Assembly: GCA_963590415.1 (NCBI GenBank)
Contig: CAVAPB010000008.1
Span: 22,088 to 86,087 of the forward strand
Reading direction: 5' to 3'
From: Fimenecus sp963590415
Lineage (GTDB): Bacteria; Bacillota; Clostridia; Oscillospirales; Acutalibacteraceae
DNA: 64,000 nt
Under the pieces are notes generated by a model. That model saw only the letters and a program-made list of their open reading frames with translations. It was not told the DNA's origin and ran no database searches. Position numbers and translations under genes: made by a program. Below are positions 8,253 through 17,860 of this stretch, piece after piece. Position 1 is the first letter of the stretch. Each line of letters opens with the position of its first letter.

Positions 8253-9227
8253 ATGGGATATAAAAATTTGAAATTTCCGTCCGACACACTTTTCCTTGTA
8301 ACGGGTGCGGCAGGCTTTGTCGGCTCAAACCTTTGCGAGGCAATACTCAATATGGGGTATAAGGTCAGAGCTCTTGACGACCTTTCGACGGGTAAGCAGA
8401 AGAATGTCGATATGTTCCTCGACAATCCGAACTATGAGTTTATAAAGGGCGATATAAAGGACCTCGACACCTGTATGAAGGCATGCGAGGGCGTGGATTT
8501 TGTGCTCAATCAGGCTGCTTGGGGAAGCGTTCCGAGAAGCCTTGAGATGCCTATTTTCTATTGCAAAAACAACATTGAGGGCACGCTCAATATGCTTGAG
8601 GCAGCAAGACAGAACGGGGTTAAAAAGTTTGTTTATGCCTCCTCGTCATCCGTTTACGGCGACGAGCCGAATTTGCCCAAGACCGAGGGCAGGGAGGGCA
8701 ATTTGCTCTCTCCGTACGCTCTTACAAAGCGCTGTGACGAGGAATGGGCAAAGCTTTACACAATGCACTACGGTCTTGATACCTACGGTATGAGATATTT
8801 CAATGTGTTCGGCAGGCGACAGGACCCCGACGGAGCGTATGCGGCGGTTATCCCGAAATTCTTAAAACAGCTTATGCACGGCGAGGTGCCGACCATAAAC
8901 GGCGACGGCAAGCAGAGCAGAGACTTTACATATATCGACAATGTCATTGAGGCTAACCTCAAGGCGTGCCTTGCTTCCCACGAGGCGGCAGGTAATGCGT
9001 TCAATATCGCCTACGGCGGAAGAGAATATCTCATCGACATTTATTACGGTCTTACAAAGGCTCTCGGGATTGATGTCGAGCCGAATTTCGGACCCGACAG
9101 AAAGGGCGACATAAAACATTCCAACGCCGATATTTCAAAGGCGAAAAAGCTGCTCGGCTATGACCCCGATTACAGCTTCCAAGACGGAATTAAGCTCGCT
9201 ATCGAATGGTATAAGGAGAATTTGTGA
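8253..9227 (+). CDS. tviC: UDP-N-acetylglucosamine 4-epimerase (TviC/WbpP type)
   Basis: 324-residue extended short-chain dehydrogenase/reductase. It has NAD-binding GAAGFVGSN, the ASSSSVYGDE serine block, the catalytic YALTK, and the family signature MRYFNVFGRRQDPDGAYAAV. This is the WbpP/TviC group, which interconverts UDP-GlcNAc(A) and UDP-GalNAc(A). It is 2 nt after the dehydrogenase gene and overlaps the next gene by one base. Together they form the two-step UDP-GalNAcA pathway known from Vi antigen and Pseudomonas O6. Confidence 0.87.
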   Translation: MGYKNLKFPSDTLFLVTGAAGFVGSNLCEAILNMGYKVRALDDLSTGKQKNVDMFLDNPNYEFIKGDIKDLDTCMKACEGVDFVLNQAAWGSVPRSLEMPIFYCKNNIEGTLNMLEAARQNGVKKFVYASSSSVYGDEPNLPKTEGREGNLLSPYALTKRCDEEWAKLYTMHYGLDTYGMRYFNVFGRRQDPDGAYAAVIPKFLKQLMHGEVPTINGDGKQSRDFTYIDNVIEANLKACLASHEAAGNAFNIAYGGREYLIDIYYGLTKALGIDVEPNFGPDRKGDIKHSNADISKAKKLLGYDPDYSFQDGIKLAIEWYKENL

Positions 9228-10282
9228 TGGCAAAGCTTTCCGTTATTATCCCGATATACAATGCGGAGGAATATCTGCACGAGTGCATAGACAGCACTCT
9301 TCGTCAGAGTATGAGCGATATTGAAATCATCCTTGTCGATGACGGCGCAACAGATTCAAGCCCCGAAATATGCGACTCTTATGCGAAAGCGGATTCGAGA
9401 GTGCGTGTTGTCCATAAGCCCAACGGCGGAGTTTGCGACGCAAGGAACGCAGGAATAAAAGAAGTTAAAACCGATTATTTCACTTTTCTTGAAAGCGACG
9501 ATTGGCTTCCCGATGACGCCCTTGAAAAGATGTACAGATATGTCGAAAGCGACAATGCCGATTTTGTTTTCGGCTCTTACTACAAGGTTTCGACCTCGGG
9601 CACTTCGGTAAAGCATCCCCTACCCGAAAAGGAAATTAAGTTTGACTCGGAAACCGTTAAGACCCGCCTTTTGGAATATGTTATGGGTCTTACGGGCGAG
9701 AGGCTTAAAACTCCGGGCAATGTCGATTCGCTTTTGACCGATACTGCAAAGCTTTATAAGACCTCTATTGTCCGTGAAAACGAAATTTATTGGATAAGCA
9801 GAAAAGAGATTTACTCGGACTGCCTTGACTATATTTTACGCTATGCAAATTGCTGTGAAAGTGCCGTGTTCTTTGATGAACCGGTGTATTATTACAGACG
9901 GACAAACACAGGCTCGCAGACCGCAGGCTACAGGGAAAAAACGGTCGAGCTTTGGTTTGTACAGTTTGAGGCGATGAAAAAGTTTATCGAGGAAAACAAG
10001 CTTCCGAATTTATATGACGCATTTTATTCGAGAGTTTGCTTTTCGATTATCCCGATAGGCGGAAACGCATACAGAGCAGGCGACAGAAAAAAGGGTATGG
10101 AGCAGATAAAAAAGGCTCTTAAAAACCCGATATATAAAGAGGCGTTTGATAATTTCAATATCAACGATTTACCCGTTCATTTCAGACCGCTTTTCTTTTT
10201 TGCAAAGCATAAAATGTACAACTCGTTCTATGAAATGACCGTGATTATGCGAAAGATAATGAACAAACAAAGAGGAATGTAA
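9227..10282 (+). CDS. GT2-family glycosyltransferase (GT-A fold)
   Basis: 351 residues. The GT-A core shows SVIIPIYNAEEYL, VDDGATDSS, the nucleotide-binding NGGVCDARNAG and the DxD-like ESDDW. A C-terminal extension of about 130 residues includes a short hydrophobic FRPLFFFAKH patch that may touch the membrane. ATG 9227 is favoured over GTG 9224 because AAGGAGAA lies 7 nt ahead of it; TGATG overlaps the preceding stop. It adds one sugar to the repeat unit; donor and linkage are unknown. Confidence 0.85.
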   Translation: MAKLSVIIPIYNAEEYLHECIDSTLRQSMSDIEIILVDDGATDSSPEICDSYAKADSRVRVVHKPNGGVCDARNAGIKEVKTDYFTFLESDDWLPDDALEKMYRYVESDNADFVFGSYYKVSTSGTSVKHPLPEKEIKFDSETVKTRLLEYVMGLTGERLKTPGNVDSLLTDTAKLYKTSIVRENEIYWISRKEIYSDCLDYILRYANCCESAVFFDEPVYYYRRTNTGSQTAGYREKTVELWFVQFEAMKKFIEENKLPNLYDAFYSRVCFSIIPIGGNAYRAGDRKKGMEQIKKALKNPIYKEAFDNFNINDLPVHFRPLFFFAKHKMYNSFYEMTVIMRKIMNKQRGM

Positions 10283-10287
10283 GCGTG

Positions 10288-11328
10288 ATGGAACCTTTGG
10301 TAAGCGTGGTTATACCCGTATATAAAACCGAAAAATATGTCATAAAAAGCGTCAACTCAATTTTGGCTCAAACCTATAAAAATCTTGAGGTCATTATCGT
10401 TGATGACGGCTCGCCCGACGCATGCCCGAAAATTTGCGACGAGCTTAAAAAGACGGATGAGAGAATAACCGTTATCCATAAGGAAAACGGCGGACTTTCG
10501 TCTGCAAGAAACGCAGGAATTGATGCGGCGCACGGCGAATACATACTTTTCCTTGACTCCGACGATACGCTGGAGGCTTATGCCATTAAAGATATGGCAG
10601 AAAAGGCAAATGATGAAAAATGCGACGCTGTAATTCCGAACACATACTATAAGACCTATGACAACAGCGATAAAAAAGTAAAGTCGGCACATTTTACCGA
10701 GGATATGTTTTCAAAGGACCCAAAAATATTTGCTCTTGATGTGCTCATAGGAAAGGGCAGGGCAAGGCGTTCGACTGCGGTTTTATACTCCCTGCCGCTT
10801 ATAAAAAACAACAATATAAGATACCCGTTAGGAAGGATATCGGAGGATTTCTTTTTCAATCTTGATTTCTTTTCGGCGGCAGAAAGCATTGCTCTTTACG
10901 AAAAGCCTTCATTGAACAATCTTAAAAGAGAAGGCAGCATTTCCTCCTCGTATTATGAAAATTTTTTTGATACCGTTCTTGAAATGGATGTCAGAGTAGA
11001 AGAGTTTATCGCAAAAATCGACAATGATAAATATAAAGACTATATTTACGGAAGAAGAGAAACCTTGCTTTTCAGAAATATCTTGATATTTGCGATAAAT
11101 GTTATGGGAGACTCTAAAACCTCTTATCACAAAAGAGTCTTAAAATGCGTGCGGATGTTTAAGAACGAAAGGCTTAAAGCTGCGCTTGAAAGCGGAGCCG
11201 GAACACCGTTTTTTGAGGGAAAATTCCAAAGATTTTATATGGGCTTTTCATTAAAGCTTATAAGAATGAAATTGTATCGTTTAACTTGCTTGCTTGCATT
11301 TATTGCAGCAAGAATAAATACTGTTTGA
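10288..11328 (+). CDS. GT2-family glycosyltransferase
   Basis: 346 residues with a classical GT2 N-terminus: SVVIPVYKTEKYV, IVDDGSPDACP, NGGLSSARNAG and FLDSDD as the metal-binding motif. The C-terminus is helical and basic (LIRMKLYRLTCLLAFIAARI), probably membrane-associated. ATG 10288 has AGAGGAA upstream; the in-frame GTG 10285 is closer. It sits 5 nt after the previous GT2 but is not a near-duplicate of it. Confidence 0.85.
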   Translation: MEPLVSVVIPVYKTEKYVIKSVNSILAQTYKNLEVIIVDDGSPDACPKICDELKKTDERITVIHKENGGLSSARNAGIDAAHGEYILFLDSDDTLEAYAIKDMAEKANDEKCDAVIPNTYYKTYDNSDKKVKSAHFTEDMFSKDPKIFALDVLIGKGRARRSTAVLYSLPLIKNNNIRYPLGRISEDFFFNLDFFSAAESIALYEKPSLNNLKREGSISSSYYENFFDTVLEMDVRVEEFIAKIDNDKYKDYIYGRRETLLFRNILIFAINVMGDSKTSYHKRVLKCVRMFKNERLKAALESGAGTPFFEGKFQRFYMGFSLKLIRMKLYRLTCLLAFIAARINTV

Positions 11329-11338
11329 GGTGTAGGGC

Positions 11339-12649
11339 TTGCGAATACTTATTGTATCAAACTCTCCGTGGAGAAATGATAACAGCTTCGGTAATTCGTT
11401 CTCAAATATTTTTGAGGGAATTCCCGATTTGGAAATTGCGAATATTTGTTGTAAATACGGTCATCCCGAAAGTAATTGTATTTCAAGATGTTATCAGATA
11501 ACCGAAAAATCATTGCTTAAAAATCTTATGAAAAAGGGCGCTTCCGGTAAGGAAATTGCGGTAAATGACGCTCCTAAAGAGGATGATTCCGCACAAAGCG
11601 GAGAAAAGACCTTTAATAAAATAAAAAAATATAAGAGTATCCCGATGTTTTGGGCGCAGGCGATGATATGGAAAATCGGTCATTGGTGCTCTCCCGAGCT
11701 TGTAGAATTTGTTGACAGCTTCAAGCCCGATTTGCTTTTTATACCGATTTACTATTCTCACTATCTCCACGATATAAACGAGTTTATACTGAAACGCTTC
11801 AATATTCCCGCATTTGGCTATGTTTCCGACGATGTCTATACAATGCGGCAGTTTTCACTCTCGCCGTTTTATTGGATTGACAGGCTTATTTTGAGGAAGA
11901 AAATGAGAAAAGTTTTCTCTTGGTGTAAAAAGATATATGTTATCTCGGAAACACAAAAGAGGGAATATACAAAAATTTTCGGAGATAAATTTGAGGTCTT
12001 GACTAAGTGCTCGGACTTTGACGACTCCAAGCGTCCCGAGTTCAAAGCTCCGGGCGATACTCTTAAAATGATATATGCCGGCAATGTAAGCCGCGGCAGA
12101 TATAAAATCCTGTCTGAGCTTGCAAAGTCGGTTGAGGCTCTCAACGCCGACGGCAAAAAGTTCACGCTTGACATCTACACCTCTACTCCGCTTTCCGATA
12201 AGCAAAAGGCAAGGCTTAGCATTAACGGCTGCTGCGCTTTACATCCGCCCGTGAGCTATGGCGAAATACGCAAGCTTCAGGCTCAGGCGGATATATTGGT
12301 TCACGCAGAAGCTTTTGATTTGAAAGAAAGACTTGCAACACATCAATCGTTTTCAACAAAAATTGTCGATTATCTTGCAACCAATCGTTGTATTCTTGCG
12401 ATAGGCGACAAGAACTGTGCCTCAATAGATTATTTTGTCCGCAATTCCTGCGGTGCGGTTGCCCTTTCAAAGAATGAGATTTCAGAACAGCTTGAAAACC
12501 TGTCTGAGGATAAATCCCTCTTAAAGGATTATGCCGACAAAGCGTGGGAGTCGGGAAAGAAAAACCATCAGCGCAGCAAAATGCAGACAGCGTTGTATGA
12601 CGAGATTAAGAAAACGGTAGGTAGCAAAGATGAGAGTATTACACATTAA
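11339..12649 (+). CDS. GT-B-fold glycosyltransferase, divergent
   Basis: 436 residues with a WcaI/GT4-like layout. The N-terminal MRILIVSNSPWRNDNSFGN is followed by a charged insertion at about 70-100 (Glu/Asp/Ser/Lys-rich). The acceptor-domain segment is PDLLFIPIYYSHYLHD, and the C-terminal domain has YAGNVSRGRY and KIVDYLA. The usual E-x7-E is degenerate (around HAEAFDLKERLATH). The start is TTG 11339 after GAGGTGTAGGG. The last 20 bases overlap the next gene. It is a glycosyltransferase by fold and context, but the donor sugar is unclear. Confidence 0.75.
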   Translation: MRILIVSNSPWRNDNSFGNSFSNIFEGIPDLEIANICCKYGHPESNCISRCYQITEKSLLKNLMKKGASGKEIAVNDAPKEDDSAQSGEKTFNKIKKYKSIPMFWAQAMIWKIGHWCSPELVEFVDSFKPDLLFIPIYYSHYLHDINEFILKRFNIPAFGYVSDDVYTMRQFSLSPFYWIDRLILRKKMRKVFSWCKKIYVISETQKREYTKIFGDKFEVLTKCSDFDDSKRPEFKAPGDTLKMIYAGNVSRGRYKILSELAKSVEALNADGKKFTLDIYTSTPLSDKQKARLSINGCCALHPPVSYGEIRKLQAQADILVHAEAFDLKERLATHQSFSTKIVDYLATNRCILAIGDKNCASIDYFVRNSCGAVALSKNEISEQLENLSEDKSLLKDYADKAWESGKKNHQRSKMQTALYDEIKKTVGSKDESITH

Positions 12650-13835
12650 CGCTGTTTACAAAATAGGTTCAACAGGCAGAAGTCTTATGGAGCTTGACGA
12701 GGATTTGAACGCAAACGGCGTTGAGTCCTACTGTGCCTGTTCGAGAACTTACGGCTGCGAAAATGTATATCAAATCGGCAACGAAATGTCGATAAAAACC
12801 CATGCCTTAATGTCAAGACTTACCGGTATGCAAGGCTATTTTTCAAAAGGAAACACAAAAAAACTTATTGATTACATAGACGGTATAGCCCCCGACGTAG
12901 TTCATTTGCACAATCTCCATGCGAATTACATAAATCTTCCTATGCTGCTTGAATATCTTGCAAAAAAAGATATTGCAACCGTTATAATGCTTCACGACTG
13001 CTGGTTTTTCACGGGCAAATGTATGCATTATACGACCGAGGGCTGTTATAAATGGGAAACGCTTTGTCATGATTGCACCCAGCTTCACGAGGGCAACGAC
13101 AGTTGGTTTTTTGACAGAACAAAAAAGGTACATTCGGACAGGATAAGGCTGTTCAATGCAATTCCGAGACTTGCGATAGTAGGCATTTCGGATTGGGTTA
13201 CAAATGAATGTCGGCGCTCCCCGATAGCTAAGAACGCAAAGATAATCAAAAGAGAATATCTTTGGATAGATATGAATAAATTTAAGCCCGTTTCGGCTGA
13301 AGAAAAAAAGCGTGAGATGGGGCTTGAAAATAAATTTGTTATAATCGGCGTGGCTGAGCAATGGGGCGACGCAAAGGGTCTGCCGCAATTTCTCGACCTT
13401 GCCGAAAAAATATCGGACGACAAGGTAATTCTTCTTGTCGGCAACCCTGCCGAGGGCGTAAAGCTGCCCGACAATATCATTTCAATCGGCAGAACAAACT
13501 CACAGGAGGAGCTTGCGCTTTATTACTCGCTTGCCGATGTTTTTGTTACATTTTCTTATCAGGAAACTTTCGGAAAGGTGTCGGCGGAGGCAATTTCCTG
13601 CGGCACACCCGTTGTTTGTTATAATTCTACCGCCTGTCCCGAATTGGTCGGAGATAACTGCGGAAAAGCGGTCAATATCGACGAAAAGGACGGAATATTC
13701 AAGGCAATAAATGAAATTGCCGCAAACGGCAAAAAGCATTACAGTAATTCGTGCATAAGCTTTGCACATAAAAACTTCTCAAGAGAAAAGATTGCAAAGG
13801 AATTTATCAAGCTTTACGAAGAATTGGTAAAATAA
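12630..13835 (+). CDS. GT4-family glycosyltransferase (WcaC-like)
   Basis: 401 residues. It opens MRVLHINAVYKIGSTGRSL and continues with DVVHLHNLHANYINL and LHDCWFFTGKC, typical of the WcaC/colanic-acid subgroup. The C-terminal nucleotide-sugar domain has SYQETFGKVSAEAISCGTPV with both glutamates of E-x7-E, then CPELVGDN. ATG 12630 is 20 nt inside the previous gene, indicating coupling. It adds a hexose or HexNAc to the lipid-linked unit. Confidence 0.88.
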   Translation: MRVLHINAVYKIGSTGRSLMELDEDLNANGVESYCACSRTYGCENVYQIGNEMSIKTHALMSRLTGMQGYFSKGNTKKLIDYIDGIAPDVVHLHNLHANYINLPMLLEYLAKKDIATVIMLHDCWFFTGKCMHYTTEGCYKWETLCHDCTQLHEGNDSWFFDRTKKVHSDRIRLFNAIPRLAIVGISDWVTNECRRSPIAKNAKIIKREYLWIDMNKFKPVSAEEKKREMGLENKFVIIGVAEQWGDAKGLPQFLDLAEKISDDKVILLVGNPAEGVKLPDNIISIGRTNSQEELALYYSLADVFVTFSYQETFGKVSAEAISCGTPVVCYNSTACPELVGDNCGKAVNIDEKDGIFKAINEIAANGKKHYSNSCISFAHKNFSREKIAKEFIKLYEELVK

Positions 13836-13844
13836 AGGGATAAT

Positions 13845-14897
13845 ATGAATATTTATGTCGCAAATATACTTGTCACGCTGGTATGGGGTCTTATGCTTCT
13901 TCTGATTAAGCCGACGCCTAACAAAAGGAGGGCTTTTATCGGCTTGACCACGGTTCAGTGGATACTTATATCGGGACTTCGAGGAATGAGCGTCAGCCCC
14001 GATATGTATTCCTATAAATTAAGATATCAGACATCAATGCATACATCGTGGAAGCAGGTATTCAGAGCGTTTTATGATGTTTATGTAAACGAAGAGGGAA
14101 AGGACCCGGGTTATACTCTTTTTGAAAAGGTAACGCAGATTTTTGTAAAAGATTATCAGGCTTATCTTTTTATCGTTGCGGTAATATTTTTTGTATGTCT
14201 TGCAATCTGGATATACCGCAATTCACGGCTCCCGTGCTTCAGTTACCTTATATTTTCGGCGTTCCTTTTCGGATTTTACGCAATAACGGGAACCCGTCAG
14301 ACCATTGCGACGGCTCTCGTTGTACTCATAGGCTCGGAGTTTATCAAACGCCGAGAGTTTTGGAAATTCCTGCTCGTATGCGCCGTGGCGTTTACGATAC
14401 ATAAGTCGTCTATGGTCGCCTTACCGTTCTACTTCATTTCCCAAAAGGAAATTACCGCCAAATATTCTCTTGCGGTGTTCGGTGCGTTCCCGATACTTTT
14501 TGTTTTCAGAAACCAGTATGTGCAACTGCTCAAATACATTTCGGGATATGATTACGGCGCCTTAGAAAGCTCGGGTGCATACGGCTTTACCCTCGTATAT
14601 ATGGCTGTATGTGCGGTGGCTATGATACTTATTAAATACATAAAGGCGAATACGGAAAATTACAAAATGTACTATAACGCGCTGTTTATGGGCTCGCTGT
14701 TCCTGCCGGCGGTTTTCGTAAACCCGGCAATGATGCGAGTGGTGCAGTATTTCACGCTTTATTTAATGCTTATGATTCCCGAAATCGTATATGCTATCGA
14801 AAAAAAGTACAGGAATATAGCATATTCGGTAATGGTATTCGTATTGTTCCTTGCGTCGAACGTTTATAATTACAGCTATCAATTTTTCTGGCAATAA
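13845..14897 (+). CDS. EpsG/Wzy-like polysaccharide polymerase, copy 1
   Basis: 350-residue integral membrane protein with about nine to ten predicted helices. EpsG-family marks are the LRGMSVSPDMYSYKLRY segment after helix 2, FGFYAITGTRQTIA in the middle and FTIHKSSMVALPF. EpsG proteins are the Wzy-type polymerases of Gram-positive glycan clusters; they join lipid-linked repeats on the outer membrane face. It is followed after 18 nt by a close paralogue, which is unusual. AAAGGGA precedes the ATG. Confidence 0.85.
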   Translation: MNIYVANILVTLVWGLMLLLIKPTPNKRRAFIGLTTVQWILISGLRGMSVSPDMYSYKLRYQTSMHTSWKQVFRAFYDVYVNEEGKDPGYTLFEKVTQIFVKDYQAYLFIVAVIFFVCLAIWIYRNSRLPCFSYLIFSAFLFGFYAITGTRQTIATALVVLIGSEFIKRREFWKFLLVCAVAFTIHKSSMVALPFYFISQKEITAKYSLAVFGAFPILFVFRNQYVQLLKYISGYDYGALESSGAYGFTLVYMAVCAVAMILIKYIKANTENYKMYYNALFMGSLFLPAVFVNPAMMRVVQYFTLYLMLMIPEIVYAIEKKYRNIAYSVMVFVLFLASNVYNYSYQFFWQ

Positions 14898-14915
14898 ATT
14901 TTTAAGGAATAGTTT

Positions 14916-15968
14916 ATGAACATATTTTTGGTAAACATCATATTGACGGCTTTGCTCGGCGTAATCTTTTTAACAAGACGGCAGAGCAAAAGAAAAAAGG
15001 CGTGGTTTTGCACGCTCGTCACTATAAACTGGATACTTGTTTCAGGCCTGCGAGGTATGGATGTCGGAGCGGATACAATTTCGTACCGTAACCGTTTTTA
15101 TCGCACGCTTAATACTTCATGGCATGATATATTCGGGAACTTTTACCGTGTATATATAAACGATGAGGGCAAGGATGCGGGATACAGCCTTTTTGAGAAA
15201 ATCGTTCAGATATTCGTCAAGGATTATCAGGGATATCTGATTGTCGTTGCGGCGATTTTCTTTATTTGCCTCGGGGTTTGGGTGTACAGGAACTCAAAGC
15301 TTCCGTGCTTCAGTTATCTTATTTTCTCGGCTTTCCTTTTCGGATTTTACGCCGTTACGGGTACACGCCAGACGGTCGCAACGGCGCTTGTGGTGTTTAT
15401 CGGCTCAGAGCTTATAAAAAAGAATAAGTTTTGGAAATTCCTTATGGTTTGCCTTGTGGCGTTTACGATACATAAATCCTCTATCGTGATGATTCCTTTT
15501 TATTTTATCGCCAAAAAGGAAATCACCTCACGATATACCGCCTCGGTGCTTGTGGCGGCTCCGTTGTTGTTTATTTTCCGTGAAAGATATGTTGATTTGC
15601 TTCGTTACATTTCGGGCTATGAATATGACGCAATCGAAAACACGGGCGCATACGGCTTCTTGTTTATGTATGTTGCGGTTACCGTAATAGCGGTTATCCT
15701 TTTCAAATATGTAAAGAAAAACACAAAGAACTACAAAATCTATTACAACGCTCTGTTTATGGGACTTGTGTTTATACCGGCGGTATTCGTAAACCCTACA
15801 ATAATGCGAGTAGTACAGTATTTCTCAACATTTTTAATGCTATTGATACCTGAAATGATATATGCGCTTGAAAAGAAATATAGGCGTTTCGGATATTTTG
15901 TTATGCTTTTGATACTCTTTGCCGCGTCAAATGTTTACAGTTATCAATACACATTCTTCTGGCAATGA
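14916..15968 (+). CDS. EpsG/Wzy-like polysaccharide polymerase, copy 2
   Basis: 350 residues, the same length and alignable end to end with the preceding protein. Long blocks are identical or nearly so (LPCFSYLIFSAFLFGFYA, TGTRQT-ATALVV, FTIHKSS, YKI/MYYNALFMG, VFVNP-IMRVVQYF). It is clearly a tandem duplicate that has diverged, mostly in the N-terminal 100 residues and the loops. It may make a second linkage type or polymerise a different repeat. AAGGAA lies 7 nt before the ATG. Confidence 0.85.
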   Translation: MNIFLVNIILTALLGVIFLTRRQSKRKKAWFCTLVTINWILVSGLRGMDVGADTISYRNRFYRTLNTSWHDIFGNFYRVYINDEGKDAGYSLFEKIVQIFVKDYQGYLIVVAAIFFICLGVWVYRNSKLPCFSYLIFSAFLFGFYAVTGTRQTVATALVVFIGSELIKKNKFWKFLMVCLVAFTIHKSSIVMIPFYFIAKKEITSRYTASVLVAAPLLFIFRERYVDLLRYISGYEYDAIENTGAYGFLFMYVAVTVIAVILFKYVKKNTKNYKIYYNALFMGLVFIPAVFVNPTIMRVVQYFSTFLMLLIPEMIYALEKKYRRFGYFVMLLILFAASNVYSYQYTFFWQ

Positions 15969-15979
15969 CAGGTGACAAA

Positions 15980-17104
15980 ATGAAAAAAATCTTCTATATT
16001 TCATATTACTCTCCGCCGTCCGCCACGGAAAAGAGAAATGCGGTTTTGTCGGCGGTCAATAAAATGGACTATATATGCGAAAGCCTTGAAAAAAACGGCT
16101 GTGAGGTTGAAATCGTTTCAGCCTCTCAAGCCCTCGGCAAAAGTTTCTGCAAGGCAAGAAAAGAAAAACTGACCGACGGCACAACGCTTAAACTTTTTTC
16201 ATCGCTGCCGCATACGAACAAAATCGTTTCGCTTGTGAACAGGGCATATATAAAAACGCAGATGTTCTTCTATATGCTCAAAAACGCAAAGCGTGACAGC
16301 ACGGTTATCGTCTATCATTCACTCGCCTATATGTCGCTTGTGAAATTGCTCAAAAAACTCAAGGGCTTCAGACTGATTATTGAGGCGGAGGAGGTTTACG
16401 GCGATGTTATCGGCAATGCGAAAGCAACCGAAAAGGAATATAACTTTTTCAAAATTGCCGACAGCTTTATTTTCCCGACGGAGCTCTTATCCGAAAAGGT
16501 AAACACGGAAAAAAAGCCCGAGGCGGTAATTTACGGCACTTATCATATTGCAAAGAATATGTCGAAGCTCTTTGCTGACGGTAAAATCCACTGCGTCTTT
16601 TCGGGCGTGCTGGAGCCGAGAAAGGGCGTCGATACGGCTGTTGCAGCAGCGGAGTACCTCACGGGAGATTATCATATACATATAATAGGCTTCGGCAGAG
16701 ACGAATATATTGACAGGATAAACAATTTGATTTCCGAGGTTTCCGAAAAGACCGAATGTACCGTTACATTTGACGGTGAAAAGATCGGAGACGAATATCT
16801 GCAATTTCTTCAAAGCTGCCAAATAGGCTTTGTAACCCAAAATTCCGAAGCGGCATACAACGGAACATCGTTCCCGTCAAAGACTCTTTCCTATCTTTCA
16901 AACGGATTGCGAGTCGTGTCGGTTCGCATAAAGGCTATTGAGACCTCAAAGGTTGCAGATTTGATGTATTTCTATGACGGCGACGACCCCGAGGATGTCG
17001 CAAACGCTGTAAAGTCAATTAACTTTACAGATGATTATGACAGCCGCCGGGAGGTTGAAAAGCTCAATCATGAATTCTCGGATGAAATATCATTGCTTAT
17101 ATAG
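15980..17104 (+). CDS. GT4-like glycosyltransferase
   Basis: 374 residues. It has an N-terminal Rossmann half (KIFYISYYSPPSATEKRNAV) and a central RLIIEAEEVYGDVIG. The C-terminal half carries VFSGVLEPRKGVDTAV and the donor-site region NGTSFPSKTLSYLSNGLRVV, where the glutamate pair is replaced, as in the WsaF-like or GT1-like variants. ATG 15980 (AGGTG 5 nt ahead) is preferred to ATG 15965, which has no ribosome binding site and overlaps the polymerase stop. The donor is unknown. Confidence 0.75.
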   Translation: MKKIFYISYYSPPSATEKRNAVLSAVNKMDYICESLEKNGCEVEIVSASQALGKSFCKARKEKLTDGTTLKLFSSLPHTNKIVSLVNRAYIKTQMFFYMLKNAKRDSTVIVYHSLAYMSLVKLLKKLKGFRLIIEAEEVYGDVIGNAKATEKEYNFFKIADSFIFPTELLSEKVNTEKKPEAVIYGTYHIAKNMSKLFADGKIHCVFSGVLEPRKGVDTAVAAAEYLTGDYHIHIIGFGRDEYIDRINNLISEVSEKTECTVTFDGEKIGDEYLQFLQSCQIGFVTQNSEAAYNGTSFPSKTLSYLSNGLRVVSVRIKAIETSKVADLMYFYDGDDPEDVANAVKSINFTDDYDSRREVEKLNHEFSDEISLLI

Positions 17105-17128
17105 TGCATAAGACAGGAGGACCGAAAA

Positions 17129-17803
17129 GTGAGGATAATAGGATTTATAAAAAACTATATTAAGACTCAGAAGCTTGCAAAAAGCCATAACTCGGTTATT
17201 GATAAGCGTGCGAAAACCAACAATTTAATTTTGGAAGTTGACGGGAAAAACAGAATTTCCGCATACACACATATTTTTAATGTGATATTGGGTAAGTACT
17301 CATATATCGGTCAAGGGTCAGTGCTTTCAAATGCTGAAATAGGACGGTATTGTTCCGTTTCGGAAAATGTTAAATTGGTTGCCGGTAGACATCCGTCATC
17401 AGAATATGTCAGCACCCATCCGATTTTTTATTCTGAGAGATATTCGAATGCGTTTGGGAAAACTGATTTTGAGGAGTATCATTATACCGATAAGGCTAAA
17501 AATATGATGCTGAAAATCGGAAATGATGTTTGGATAGGCGCAAATGCTTCAATTTTAGACGGTGTAACAATCGGAGACGGTGCAATTGTTGCGGCAGGAG
17601 CGGTTGTTACAAAGGATGTTCCGCCTTATGCTGTTGTGGGGGGGGTACCGGCTAAAATTATTAAATACAGATTTAATGAAGAAGAAATAGCTTTTTTACA
17701 GCAGTTGAAGTGGTGGGAAAAGGACGAAAAGTGGCTGACAGAATACGGAAAGTATTTTAATGATGTCGAATTGCTTAAAAATATATTGAATAAACAAAAA
17801 TGA
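17129..17803 (+). CDS. CatB-type hexapeptide acetyltransferase
   Basis: 224-residue left-handed beta-helix acyltransferase of the xenobiotic/CatB type. It shows ISAYTHIFNVILGKYSYIGQG followed by hexapeptide turns, the catalytic-His loop region GRHPSSEYVSTHPIF, IGNDVWIGANASIL and VPPYAVVGGVPAKIIKYRF. It O-acetylates a sugar with acetyl-CoA. GTG 17129 follows a strong AGGAGG. The coding DNA here is visibly more AT-rich than the surrounding genes, as is the next gene, which points to separate acquisition. Confidence 0.85.
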   Translation: MRIIGFIKNYIKTQKLAKSHNSVIDKRAKTNNLILEVDGKNRISAYTHIFNVILGKYSYIGQGSVLSNAEIGRYCSVSENVKLVAGRHPSSEYVSTHPIFYSERYSNAFGKTDFEEYHYTDKAKNMMLKIGNDVWIGANASILDGVTIGDGAIVAAGAVVTKDVPPYAVVGGVPAKIIKYRFNEEEIAFLQQLKWWEKDEKWLTEYGKYFNDVELLKNILNKQK

Positions 17804-17860
17804 TTGAAAGGCTCGGTCGAAATTTGATAAAAGCATTTTTAGTTGAACAGGAGAATAACA

